Shown here piece after piece: positions 16,821 through 25,949 of a stretch of 64,000 bases of DNA. The number at the start of each line of letters is the position of its first letter. Position 1 is the first letter of the stretch. The DNA lies in the NCBI GenBank assembly GCA_963805985.1, contig CAWDWG010000001.1, forward strand, positions 496,001-560,000. The letters are read 5' to 3'. The notes below the pieces were generated by a model. The model was not told where the DNA came from, made no database searches, and was given only the letters and a program-made list of their open reading frames with translations. The stretch is from Bog-257 sp963805985 (GTDB taxonomy: Bacteria; Acidobacteriota; Terriglobia; Terriglobales; Acidobacteriaceae). Position numbers and translations under genes: made by a program.

Positions 16821-19562
16821 ATGGAACATTGCAACACATGCGGTTCGGAGGTTGAGCAACTCACGCCTTTCTGCTCGCAGTGCGGCAATGCGCTGAAACG
16901 CCCGTCTAGTGGGGCTTTCGGAGCAGAGGCCCCTACGATGGCAGTTGTCGGCAGCGCCGACGCTCCGACTTACCCCCCGCGTCGGCCCTCGTCTCCTCCG
17001 CCATCGCGGCCGTCGTCGCATCGCTCTCGCGATGAAGGACGCTTTGCGCCCGGCATGCTGATCGCCGAGCGTTATCGCATCATCTCGCTGCTGGGACGCG
17101 GCGGGATGGGCGAGGTCTTTCGCGCTGACGATCTCAGCCTGGGCCAAGCGGTCGCGCTCAAGTTTCTGCCCGAGGCGATGACCGATGAGTACATGCTGGA
17201 GCGCTTCCGTAACGAGGTTCGCATCGCGCGGCGCATCTCGCATCCCAATGTTTGCCGGGTGTACGACATCGGACAAACGGAGAATCAGGTTTTTCTGTCG
17301 ATGGAATACGTCGACGGCGAGGATCTTTCTTCGCTGCTGCGGCGCATTGGGCGGCTGCCTTCGGATAAGGCGATCGAGATTGCGCGCAAGATTTGCGCCG
17401 GCTTGGCAGCCGCGCACGACAAGGGTGTGCTGCATCGCGACCTGAAGCCGGCGAACATCATGCTCGACGGGCGCGGCGAAGTGCTGGTGATGGATTTCGG
17501 TCTGGCCGGTGTTGCGCATGAGATTGAAGACGTGCGCAGCGGCACGCCGGCGTATATGGCTCCGGAGCAGCTTTCCGGCAAAGAGGTCACGGCACGCAGC
17601 GATATCTACGCGCTCGGCCTGGTGCTGTACGAGTTGTTCACCGGCAAGGCGGCATTTCAAGGCAAGACGCGCGACGAGGTAGTTCGCGTTCGCCGCGACA
17701 GCGCGATCCATCGTCCATCGACCATCGTGCGCGATCTGGATCCTTTGGTGGAGGGCGCGATCCTGCGTTGCCTCGAAGAAGATCCAGCGAATCGTCCGGC
17801 GTCAGCGTTGATGGTGTCGGCTGCACTGCCGGGTGGCGATCCGCTGGCCGCGGCTCTGGCAGCGGGCGAGACGCCGTCGCCGCAAGTTGTCGCCGCCGCG
17901 GGCGAGTCGGCGGGAATGCCGGTGCGCACAGTGATGCTCGCGTTGGCGGCAGCCATCGTGGGATTGATCGCGGTCTTCGCACTGGCATCGCAAACCAGCG
18001 TGGTCTCGCGCATCGATCTCCCCTATTCTTCGGAAGTGCTGGCGCAGCGCGCACGCGACATGGTGCAACAGCTCGGGTACACGACTCCGCCGGTCGACGC
18101 GGCTTCCGGAATGTACTTCAACGACGATTTCCTGGAGTATCTGGATCACGCCGGCGGCGAGCATCCCAACTGGAATGTCGTACTCAAGAACCGGCCATCG
18201 ATTCTTTCGTACTGGCGGCGTACGAGTCCCGATTATCTTGTTGCAACACAGATTCACAGCAACCTGCTGACTCCGGGTATCGTTCACACCGATGATCCGC
18301 CGGCGATCTTGTCGGGCATGACGTCGGTGACGCTCGATCCGCAAGGGCGATTGCAGGAGTTTTCGGCGATCCCCCCGCAGGTGGACGACTCGCCGGCGCC
18401 GGCGCAACCGCAGCCTTACGATTGGAAGCAGCTGTTCGATCTTGCGGGGCTCGACATCGCGCAGTTTCATTCCACCGCGCCCACGTGGAACTCGCTGGGC
18501 GCATCGGACGAGCGCGCTGCGTGGACGGGCGTGTGGCCGGCAACGTCAACACCATTGCGCGTTGAGGCAGCGAGCTGGCGCGGCAAGCCGGTGATGTTTC
18601 GGCTGATCAGCAAGTGGACCGAGCCCGGCCGCATGCCGTCGGAAGCCAGCACGCATTCCAAAGCGCCGGAGGTCTTGCTGGTTGCGTTCTTGCTGGTGCT
18701 GTTGGCGGGAGCGATTTTGCTGGCGCGCCACAATTACGTGAATCAGAAGAGCGATCCGCAAGGTGCGCTGCGCTTAGGCTTGCTGATCTTCGCGCTGGAG
18801 ATGCTGGTGTGGCTGTTCAGCGCGCACTTTGTGCCTAGCCTCGGCACCTTCGGCCTCTTCGTTCTGGGCGCGAGCGGCGCGGTGTTTCTCGGCGCGCTGT
18901 TCTACATCGTCTATCTCGCGATCGAGCCGTTCGTGCGCCGGCACTGGCCGCACGCCATCATCTCGTGGTCGCGGCTGATGACCGGACACATTCGCGATGT
19001 GCTGGTGGCGCGCGACGTCCTTTATGGCGTGATCCTCGGCATCAGCTGGTCGCTGATCCTCGTGGCCCAGGACCTGGCGATGAAACATATCGGCGCCGAG
19101 CCCGACCTGTTCTCCTACGGCTTCCTGCTCGGACCGCGGCAGGTGATGAACGACATCGTCACCCACGCGGCACTCTCCATCCAGGTCACGCTGGTGTTCT
19201 TCTTCCTGATGTTTGCGTTTCGCGTGATCCTGCGCAAGCCGTGGCTCGGCGGGCTGGCGTTCGTCGCCTTCTGGGCGGTCATCAGGTCGTATGGCGAGCA
19301 TCATCTCGCGATCATCATTCCTGCGACGATCGCGATCTACGGCATCGCCGGCTTCGTCGTGCTGCGCTTCGGATTCGTCGCGCTCGCGGTCGGCATCTTC
19401 ACCGCCGATCTGCTGGGCAGCATTCCCATCACCACCGACTTCTCCAGTTGGTATATCGGCGGCACGCTGCTCGTGCTCTTCCTGATTGTCGCGATGGCCA
19501 TCTGGGCTGCCTACACCGCGCTGGCTGGACAAAAGCTCTTGAAGGAAAATCTGTTCGAGTAG
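16821..19562 (+). CDS. Zinc-ribbon Ser/Thr protein kinase with large polytopic C-terminus
   Basis: Starting at the ATG at 16821, a zinc ribbon (Cys4, Cys7, Cys18, Cys21) and Pro/Ser-rich linker lead to a Hanks-type kinase domain at about residues 84-345. It is intact: LGRGGMGEV glycine loop, Lys114 in VALKF, HRDLKPAN with Asp207, and DFG at Asp225. A membrane helix lies near 367-390, then about 230 residues outside, and from about residue 635 a bundle of eight or so membrane helices to the end at 913. The kinase would act in the cytoplasm and could respond to signals through the membrane part. Upstream in-frame starts at 16797 or within the tandem repeat are possible but less likely. Substrate is unknown. 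Confidence 0.9.
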   Translation: MEHCNTCGSEVEQLTPFCSQCGNALKRPSSGAFGAEAPTMAVVGSADAPTYPPRRPSSPPPSRPSSHRSRDEGRFAPGMLIAERYRIISLLGRGGMGEVFRADDLSLGQAVALKFLPEAMTDEYMLERFRNEVRIARRISHPNVCRVYDIGQTENQVFLSMEYVDGEDLSSLLRRIGRLPSDKAIEIARKICAGLAAAHDKGVLHRDLKPANIMLDGRGEVLVMDFGLAGVAHEIEDVRSGTPAYMAPEQLSGKEVTARSDIYALGLVLYELFTGKAAFQGKTRDEVVRVRRDSAIHRPSTIVRDLDPLVEGAILRCLEEDPANRPASALMVSAALPGGDPLAAALAAGETPSPQVVAAAGESAGMPVRTVMLALAAAIVGLIAVFALASQTSVVSRIDLPYSSEVLAQRARDMVQQLGYTTPPVDAASGMYFNDDFLEYLDHAGGEHPNWNVVLKNRPSILSYWRRTSPDYLVATQIHSNLLTPGIVHTDDPPAILSGMTSVTLDPQGRLQEFSAIPPQVDDSPAPAQPQPYDWKQLFDLAGLDIAQFHSTAPTWNSLGASDERAAWTGVWPATSTPLRVEAASWRGKPVMFRLISKWTEPGRMPSEASTHSKAPEVLLVAFLLVLLAGAILLARHNYVNQKSDPQGALRLGLLIFALEMLVWLFSAHFVPSLGTFGLFVLGASGAVFLGALFYIVYLAIEPFVRRHWPHAIISWSRLMTGHIRDVLVARDVLYGVILGISWSLILVAQDLAMKHIGAEPDLFSYGFLLGPRQVMNDIVTHAALSIQVTLVFFFLMFAFRVILRKPWLGGLAFVAFWAVIRSYGEHHLAIIIPATIAIYGIAGFVVLRFGFVALAVGIFTADLLGSIPITTDFSSWYIGGTLLVLFLIVAMAIWAAYTALAGQKLLKENLFE

Positions 19563-19636
19563 ATGAGCGGAAGCTCCGAGAGGAAGTTCACTCGGCTTCC
19601 GGCGGAGTGTTTCCCGCCCCGACGGCTCCGCAAGAA

Positions 19637-19679
19637 TGTTCCTCGTGGAACAATTACGAAAAATGTTCCACGTGGAACG
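19637..19679. promoter_or_regulatory. Two parS-like palindromes (candidate ParB binding sites)
   Basis: TGTTCCTCGTGGAACA (19637-19652) and TGTTCCACGTGGAACG (19664-19679) lie 27 bases apart in the gap after the kinase gene. The second contains a perfect 14-base palindrome, GTTCCACGTGGAAC. The consensus centromere site parS in most bacteria is TGTTYCACGTGRAACA; one site differs from it at one inner base and the other at one outer base. parS sites are bound by ParB for chromosome segregation and usually cluster near the replication origin. No parA, parB or dnaA gene is in the window. Confidence 0.65.
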
Positions 19680-19829
19680 TCACAAAGTAACCTTGCAAGC
19701 CGCTGAGCCCAAACGGCAATCGCAATTCTTCTAGCTCAAACGTGTCGCCCCGCGCAGCCCCGAACGAACGTTCGAAAAGGCCTACCACGCAGGCCGCGGA
19801 AAGTTGTCCCCGGCTCTCCGTAGAGCTGG

Positions 19830-20220
19830 GCCTTCAGGCCAGCGTCCAAGTCGTCCATTTGTTTATCTGAGTCGGCTTCACAGGCTTGCTGAAAAACTCT
19901 GCACTCCGATGTTTTGTGTCAGGGCACGCTTCAGTGTCTGCTTGACTACTCGATTTGAAAGTTTACGGTGAAAGACGACGCCTGAGATTGGCGCTAATTC
20001 AGCCGCGCAGCGGCGGGAGCGAATTGCGCCCGGGGCGTACGCCCCGGGTAGAGTGGGAAAATTGAGCCGAGCCGCGGAGCGGCGGCACGGTTCTCACGCA
20101 GTCTCTTCAGCCGCGCCGATAAGCCGTTTATGTCTCGCCTGAGCCGCCTTCAGCCGGCGACACAAAACCGCCGCGTCACAGTTTTTCAGCAGCCCCTTCA
20201 GCCGACGGCACAGAGTTGCA
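19830..20220. repeat. Dispersed hairpin cluster between kinase and cytochrome genes
   Basis: No gene is visible in 19690-20337. The stretch carries hairpins such as GCCGCGGAGCGGC, GCCCGGGGCGTACGCCCCGG and GCCGCTGAGCC-type words, plus a palindrome CGAACGTTCG near 19767. Several phrases match those after gltX in inverted orientation. Confidence 0.6.
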
Positions 20221-20337
20221 TCGGGAAGCTCTCCACCAGCCTGTCAAGCCGCCCGCCATCCCGTCCCATTCTTCAATCTCTTCTCCGCACCAGTGGACGA
20301 TTGCGCCTTCGCACCACGCCGACGCTCGTCGCTCTCG

Positions 20338-20826
20338 CTACCGCAGCGACCGCAGATACGCCACCACCGCCTCGGCATCCGCGCGCGTCATGTGAAACTT
20401 GGGCATAGGATCGCGCAGCTGTTTGCCATCCGTCCACACCGTGGTGGTCAGCAGCGTCACCATGCCCGCGGTGGTCGCCGGCGGCGTCCCCGCCAGTCGC
20501 GGCGCATTGATCGGCCAATCCGCAGTCGGCCGCGCCGGCAGATACGGCACCGGAGCTCCTGCCAGCCACTGGCTGCGATCCAGCTCGCCATTCGGCAGTC
20601 GCGGCGTGTGACACGTCCCGCACATCGCGACGTCCTCCACAATATATTTGCCGCGAGCCACCTGATCCCCGCCCGCCTGAGCCGGCGCCGCGCTCTTCGT
20701 CTCCTGCGCCGACGACCGCTGCCCGCCGCTCATGACCAGCAGCCCGCACGCCGCCACCATCGCGCCCGCTATCGCATATCGAAGAAAATTGCCCGACCGC
20801 CGCCTTCCCCACGATCCCAATGCCAT
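20338..20826 (-). CDS. c-type cytochrome, single heme, exported
   Basis: A 162-residue exported mono-heme cytochrome. The N-terminus has a charged region (GSWGRRRSGNFLRY) and a hydrophobic signal segment (AIAGAMVAACGLLVMSG). The heme site is CGTCH within VAMCGTCHTPR, and a C-terminal MPKFHMTRADAEAVVAYLRSL supplies the axial Met and the last helix of a class I cytochrome c. Starts further upstream (20886 or 20925) are possible; the one chosen gives a normal signal peptide. A di-heme oxidoreductase lies downstream on the same strand across repeats, so the two may serve the same periplasmic electron route. Confidence 0.85.
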   Translation of the reverse strand: MALGSWGRRRSGNFLRYAIAGAMVAACGLLVMSGGQRSSAQETKSAAPAQAGGDQVARGKYIVEDVAMCGTCHTPRLPNGELDRSQWLAGAPVPYLPARPTADWPINAPRLAGTPPATTAGMVTLLTTTVWTDGKQLRDPMPKFHMTRADAEAVVAYLRSLR

Positions 20827-20929
20827 CGCCCATCCCTCCGCTTCGCCGGCGTTCGTCCGCCCGGCTCGCTTTCGCAGAATTTCCATAATACTATCGCGCC
20901 CACGCGGGTGCCCCATCCTAGCCATCTTT

Positions 20930-21905
20930 TGGCTAGGGTGGGTCTTTTTGTCTCGAGTGGAAGAGTGCGTGCCTATCTTGTCATCCCGAGCGCAGCGAGG
21001 GATCTGCGATTCGCTCGCAGTGGCAGGATCTGCGCGCTACGCCCAACCGCCCTCTCACCAGAATTGTCATCCCGAGCGCAGCCGAGGGACCTGCGGTCCG
21101 CCAGCAGGAGCAAGATGCGCGCGTTCCACCCAACGGCCCCCAACCAGAATTGTCATCCCGAGCGTAGCCGAGGGACCTGCGGTTCGCCCGCAGTGGCAGG
21201 ATGCGGTCTCGCCACCCACGGCCGACCGCTCACGCCCGAGTCTCGCCCCGCGAGACGGAAGATCATAGCCCAGCGTTTCAACGCTGGGTAGCGTAGTCAA
21301 GAGGACCGAGTCCCTTCAGGGACGACACCACTGAAGCAGGCCTTCAGGCCTGCGTCCCGACTTCCTCCACCGACCTGTCATCCCGAGCGCAACCGAGGGA
21401 CCTGCTGTCCGCCTGCGGTGGCAGAATGCACGCCCTCCTCCCACCCGCCCCTTCTCACCAGAATTGTCATCCCGAGCGTAGCCGAGGGATCTGCGGTTCG
21501 CCCGCAGTGGCAGGATGCGGTCTCCGCCAACGACGGCCGACCGCTCACGCCCGAGTCTCGCCCCGCGAGACGGAAGATCATAGCCCAGCGTTTCAACGCT
21601 GGGTAGCGTAGTCAAGAGGACCGAGTCCCTTCAGGGACGACACCACTGAAGCAGGCCTTCAGGCCTGCGTCCCGACTTCCTCCACCGACCTGTCATCCCG
21701 AGCGCAGCCGAGGGACCTGCGGTTCGCCCGCAGTGGCAGGATGCGGTCCCCGCCAACTATGGCCGACCGCCCACGCCCGAGTCTCGCAACGCGAGACGGA
21801 AGATCATAGCCCGGCGTTTCAACGCTGGGTAGCGTCCATTTAAGAAATCGAGTCCCTTCAGGGACGACACGAGGCCAGCGGCCGAAGCCGAATTCTCGCC
21901 CTACC
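20930..21905. repeat. Long repeat field, near-identical units of about 315 and 226 bp
   Basis: This gap of about 1 kb is built from repeated phrases: TCATCCCGAGCG..GCCGAGGGACCTGCGG, TTCGCCCGCAGTGGCAGGAT, GACCGCTCACGCCCGAGTCT, a GCCCAGCGTTTCAACGCTGG hairpin, and GAGTCCCTTCAGGGACGACA. The phrase TCTCGCCCCGCGAGACGGAA appears at 21241 and 21556 and, slightly altered, at 21782, so spacing is 315 then 226 bases. An open frame spans part of the array but only reflects repeat composition. I see no gene. Confidence 0.85.
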
Positions 21906-21963
21906 AAACCCAAGGCCGCCCGCGTTCGCGGACGGCCTCTGTACTGCGCTCCCAGGGGGACGA

Positions 21964-23388
21964 TTACAGCGAGCGCAGGAAATTCAACAGATCCTGCTGT
22001 TGCGAGGTCGTCAGCTTGTTGTAGTTGTTCACCACTCCATTCGCCTCCGAACTCTGATACTGGCGATTGCCGTTGCTGCCGTGCGCCTGAATGGTCTGCA
22101 CCAGGTCGGCGGTGCGGCCATCATGCAGGAAGAAGATGCGCTGCCCCAACCCCCACAGCGGCGCGGTGCGGAACTGATCGCCGGCGGCCGCGCCTTGCGA
22201 CACGTTGTCCGCCAGGTTCGGTCCCATGTGATGCAGCAGCAGGTCGGAATAAAGATTGGCCTGCACATTGCTCAGCCCGCTGATCGTCGATTGTCCGGTG
22301 GTCATCGACGGCGTATGACACAGCGCGCAGCCGATCTGCGCGAAATCCTGCGCCCCGCGCTGGGTCGAGGGCGAGCTCTGCCCCGGCGTCGGCTGGTCCA
22401 GCATCTCCATGAACATGCTGAAACGGATCACGTCACTGGGCAGAGCGGTGCCGCTGAGATCGAAGTTGGTCGCATCCTCGGGCGTAGCGTTGAACTGGCA
22501 GCCCGCGGTCTGATCGCGTTCGGTGGTGAACATCTCGTTGGTGACGCCGACCTCCACGTTGTAGGCCTCACCGGAAAATATCTCCAGCGATTTGTTCTGC
22601 GCCTTCCAGCCAAAACGCGTAATAGTCCCGTCATTCGCGCTGGTGTTCGCCTGTCCGCCAATGCCCAGCGATTGTTTCTGCTTCGTATTGCTGTTCATGT
22701 TGGCGAGGATGGTCGCGTCGGAGATCCCCTGGATCAGTCCGCCGCCGAAAACCGGTGTCGGAATGCGGAAGATGAGATCGCCGAGTTGCGCCGCCTGTGC
22801 GAAGTTGGGCTGCGAGATGTTGCAGCCGGAAGCATCGGTGCGGCCGGTAATGGTGAACAGGTCATGCACGCCGCCGTCGACCTGGCCGTTGAACGTATAT
22901 GGAAAACGCGCTTCGCGAACCGGACCGTTTAGCGTGATGAAAGACGGAACCTGATTGTCCGCGCCCTGATCGGTAGCGTCGGCGATCTGCGGATTGGTAG
23001 ACGGGCTGGTGCCTCCAACCGCCGGCTGGGCGTGGCATTGCGCGCAGCTCTCTGCGTTGAAGCGCGGTCCTAAGCCGTTGCCGGTGCCGCCGATCGATCC
23101 CGTAACCGAATCAATCAGCTCAAAGTTGGTGAGGCCGGCGCTGAAGAACGCCAGCTGGTTCGACGTGAGGCCGGCAACCGGAGTGCCCGCTCCCGGCGCG
23201 CCTCCGCGCACTCCAGGATCTTTAGCTCCTCCGCTGTTCAGCGTTCCCGCACCGTTGTTCTCGGGTGCGCCTTCGACGGCTGCAACCAGCAGGAAGATAA
23301 GCGCGGGCACAAGAAGAAGTAATGGCAATCTGCGGTGGCTGGACGAGTGAGCGCCTGCCCGGGCAAGCGCTTCGGCTTTTCGAGACAT
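21964..23388 (-). CDS. Di-heme oxidoreductase (putative peroxidase, thiol oxidoreductase-like)
   Basis: A 474-residue exported c-type cytochrome of the di-heme oxidoreductase (DHOR) family. The N-terminus is a signal region with a hydrophobic run (LPLLLLVPALIFLLVAAV). Two heme sites are visible: ESCAQCHAQP in the first half and IGCALCHTPS in the second. The phrase LWGLGQRIFFLHDGRTADL near the C-terminus and HHMGPNLAD are hallmarks of the family. Members are found in the periplasm and are related to MauG and bacterial di-heme peroxidases, but substrates are mostly unknown. The gene lies apart from the mono-heme cytochrome by a repeat field. Confidence 0.9.
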   Translation of the reverse strand: MSRKAEALARAGAHSSSHRRLPLLLLVPALIFLLVAAVEGAPENNGAGTLNSGGAKDPGVRGGAPGAGTPVAGLTSNQLAFFSAGLTNFELIDSVTGSIGGTGNGLGPRFNAESCAQCHAQPAVGGTSPSTNPQIADATDQGADNQVPSFITLNGPVREARFPYTFNGQVDGGVHDLFTITGRTDASGCNISQPNFAQAAQLGDLIFRIPTPVFGGGLIQGISDATILANMNSNTKQKQSLGIGGQANTSANDGTITRFGWKAQNKSLEIFSGEAYNVEVGVTNEMFTTERDQTAGCQFNATPEDATNFDLSGTALPSDVIRFSMFMEMLDQPTPGQSSPSTQRGAQDFAQIGCALCHTPSMTTGQSTISGLSNVQANLYSDLLLHHMGPNLADNVSQGAAAGDQFRTAPLWGLGQRIFFLHDGRTADLVQTIQAHGSNGNRQYQSSEANGVVNNYNKLTTSQQQDLLNFLRSL

Positions 23389-23656
23389 GAGTATCCTCCC
23401 GGCTCCGAACGAGTCGTGTTGTCGCCAAACTTCCTGGCGAACTCAGTTTTCTTTCGATAAATCGCAGCAGACGCGAGAGTGGCGCTGGCGGGAGAGGCGG
23501 CGCATCCGAGCGGCACACGAACACCGCAGCCGCTCAACTCTGGCGAAAGTTGACGGCAGGAATGAGAATCAGTATCACCTGACTTTACTGGTGGCGATTG
23601 TGTGAACAAACTGTAGCAGCTTCGCGTTCACAGTCAATCAAATCTGCTTAGCCGAA

Positions 23657-24049
23657 TCAGCTACATTTTCGCAACATCTGCTGCGAGCGATACTGCTTTG
23701 GACTACATCCAAATCTGGCATGAAAAGCGCGCACGAAACTGGACGGGTGCCGATATCCCACAGTGTAGGATGTCTCTTTCACCGACACGCCGGCGTTCTG
23801 CAACTGGCCGGCGGCTACCTGCAGCCGGCAGTCGACCAGATGGCTGCGCAGGCGGCATCCGGTTTCCAGCTTGAACAAGTGCGATAAACGGGAAATGCTC
23901 AGTTCGACCAGCACTGCCAGCGCCGCGATGTCCTGCGATGGGTCGATCTGGATTGCTTCGAGAACCCGTTGTATCCGTTGGTCGTTCTGCGCTTTGCTGG
24001 AATCGAACGGACCGGCTGGGCACGTAGAAACACTGGCATGAAGCGACAT
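23657..24049 (-). CDS. AraC-family transcriptional regulator, DNA-binding domain only
   Basis: A 130-residue protein made almost entirely of an AraC-type double helix-turn-helix: first motif around AALAVLVELSISRLSHLFKLETG, second around SVKETSYTVGYRHPSSFVRAFHARFGCSPKQYR. No ligand-binding domain is present. I choose the ATG at 24049 because GGAGG lies five bases upstream; an in-frame extension to 24247 has poor protein character. It is divergent from the exporter gene that starts about 260 bases away, so it may control that gene, as single-domain AraC regulators often do for exporters. Confidence 0.85.
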   Translation of the reverse strand: MSLHASVSTCPAGPFDSSKAQNDQRIQRVLEAIQIDPSQDIAALAVLVELSISRLSHLFKLETGCRLRSHLVDCRLQVAAGQLQNAGVSVKETSYTVGYRHPSSFVRAFHARFGCSPKQYRSQQMLRKCS

Positions 24050-24278
24050 CCATCCTCCTGGTCGACGAGGGCGGCTCGCAGAAAAGAGTTTGCGTCTCTT
24101 CGCTGCTGTCCATTGGGCCAGTAAGCTTCTACCGTGGGGACGCGGATGTTCGACTGTAACCCTCGCGGCGAGGTTTTCGTCTCCGCGTAATCCCTCAATT
24201 TTCATCTGCAGGTCACTAAGGGTTTCACCAGCGGTGACAACCGACAACTGACAACCGACTGGCCACTGGCCGTTTTTT

Positions 24279-25761
24279 GTGCGAAACTGCCGGAACCATC
24301 TCGGGGGAATCTTGGCCGCTCAACCTGTACTCATACCAATACCGGAGCCAGAACCGGACCAACTCAGCAAAGCAACCATTCTCGGCATGATCGCCATGGG
24401 CGTCGCCGTCCTGGTTGTCGCCAACGACTTTACGGCGCTCTCCGTCGCACTGCCCGCCATCGAACGCGATCTCCACACCAAAGTCGCTACCGTGCAATGG
24501 GTCATCAACGGCTACGCCATGGTCTTCGGCGTCCTCATCGTCACCGGCGGCCGCCTGGCGGACATGTTCGGCCGGCGTCGCATCTTCTTCGCCGGTGCGG
24601 GCATCTTTGCCGGCTTCTCGTTGATCGGCGGATTCGCCCCCAACGCCTGCCGTGCTGCTCGCGTGCCGCTTCCTGATGGGCATTGGCGGCGCGATGATGT
24701 GGCCGGCGATTCTTGGTATGACCTACGGCTTGTTGCCGCGCTCCAAGTGCGGACTCGCCGGCGGCCTGATTCTCGGCGCCGCCGGATTCGGCAACGCGGT
24801 CGGCCCGCTGCTTGGCGGCCTGCTCACCGACACCGTCGGATGGCGCTGGATCTTCTTCGTCAACCTGCCGGTCGCCGGCGCAGCCATCCTGATCACCATG
24901 CTTGTGGTTCCGCGAGACGCGGTGCTGGAAGATTGCGGCCGGCTCGATTATGCCGGAACCGCTGCGCTCACCACCGGCTTGTTGGCCTTGCTGCTCGCGC
25001 TCGACTGGGCGCTCGATCTCGGCTGGACTGCGCCGCTCATCCTCGGCCTCTTCGCGCTGTCGGCGATCGCGGTGGCAGGCTTCTTACTCATCGAACTCCG
25101 CGCCGGCGAAAGTGCTCTGGTTCCGCGCAGCGTCATGCAGAACCGTGGATTCCTCGCCGCCGGGATCGCCACCTTGCTGGCCTCGGCCATCTTTTTCGCC
25201 GCGCTGCTTTACCTGCCGCAGTTCATGTCGAGGAACCTCGGCTTCACCGCTGTCGGCGCCGGCGCCGGCCTGCTGCCCATGATGGGGACCTTCATGGTCA
25301 CCTCATTCATCGCCGGACGGCTTTATCAACTGCTCGGCTCCAAGATCATCGTCTCCCTCGGCGCACTGCTGCTCGGCGGCGGCATGATTCTTCTCTCCGC
25401 GATCTCCGCCGGCACCACCTACGATCAGCTCGTCCCGGGACTGGTCGTGCTAGGCGCTGGCGTGGGACTCTTCTATTCGTCAGTCACGACCGCGGCAATC
25501 ACCGCGCTCGACCCGTCACAAGCCAGCCTCGCCGGCGCCATCGTTTATATGTTCCAGATTGCCGGTGGATCCATCGGCGTGGGCTTCAATACCGCGATCG
25601 TCGTCTCCGCCTCATCCATGCCGCGCGGCATTCACATCGCGTTTCTCGTCGATGGCATTCTGGCTGTCGGCAGCGCGGCGGTGGCAATCCTGTTTGTCGG
25701 CGGTGCTGTTGACTTCGAGCGCCTGCGCGATCTGCGCCATCACCACCGCGCCCACGCATGA
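24279..25761 (+). CDS. DHA2-family MFS drug exporter, broken by one frameshift
   Basis: A proton-driven multidrug exporter of the EmrB/QacA type with about 14 membrane helices. The first part (to about 24645) holds ALPAIERDLHTKVATVQWVI and the MFS loop GGRLADMFGRRR. The rest, from about 24652 in another frame, holds LLACRFLMGIGGAMMWPAI, motif C-like GFGNAVGPLLGG and GWRWIFFVNLP. Joined, they give about 490 residues, normal for DHA2. The indel is in the run around 24640-24652 (expected APNA-VLLACRF). The start may be the GTG at 24279 or the TTG at 24312, which has GGGGGAA just upstream. The divergent AraC regulator may control it. Confidence 0.85.
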
Positions 25762-25789
25762 CGATTCACGTCGAAGCCGCGCTAAGCGA

Positions 25790-25946
25790 AAGGTGAAAAG
25801 CGAAGGCTAATCTGAGAGCCGATGGCCGACGGCTGAGAGCTGCTTCTTTCCCCGAAGCACAAGCTCACGGCTCATAGCTCACAGCTGACGGGGCATCCTT
25901 AAGCGAAAGATGGGCTGACGGCCGATAGCTGATAGCTGACGGCTGC
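25790..25946. repeat. Low-complexity direct and inverted words between exporter and mutase
   Basis: Words such as GAGAGCTG, ATAGCTGATAGCTGACGGCT, CTCATAGCTCACAGCTGACG and GCGAAAGGTG/GCGAAAGATG repeat in this gap between two converging genes. It could form weak hairpins at both 3' ends. Confidence 0.5.
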
Positions 25947-25949
25947 TTC

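Noticed and set aside
20293..21291. A 332-codon plus-strand frame across the cytochrome gene and repeat field
   Set aside because: Runs through the antisense of a cytochrome gene and then through repeats; the peptide is Arg/Pro-rich repeat translation only.
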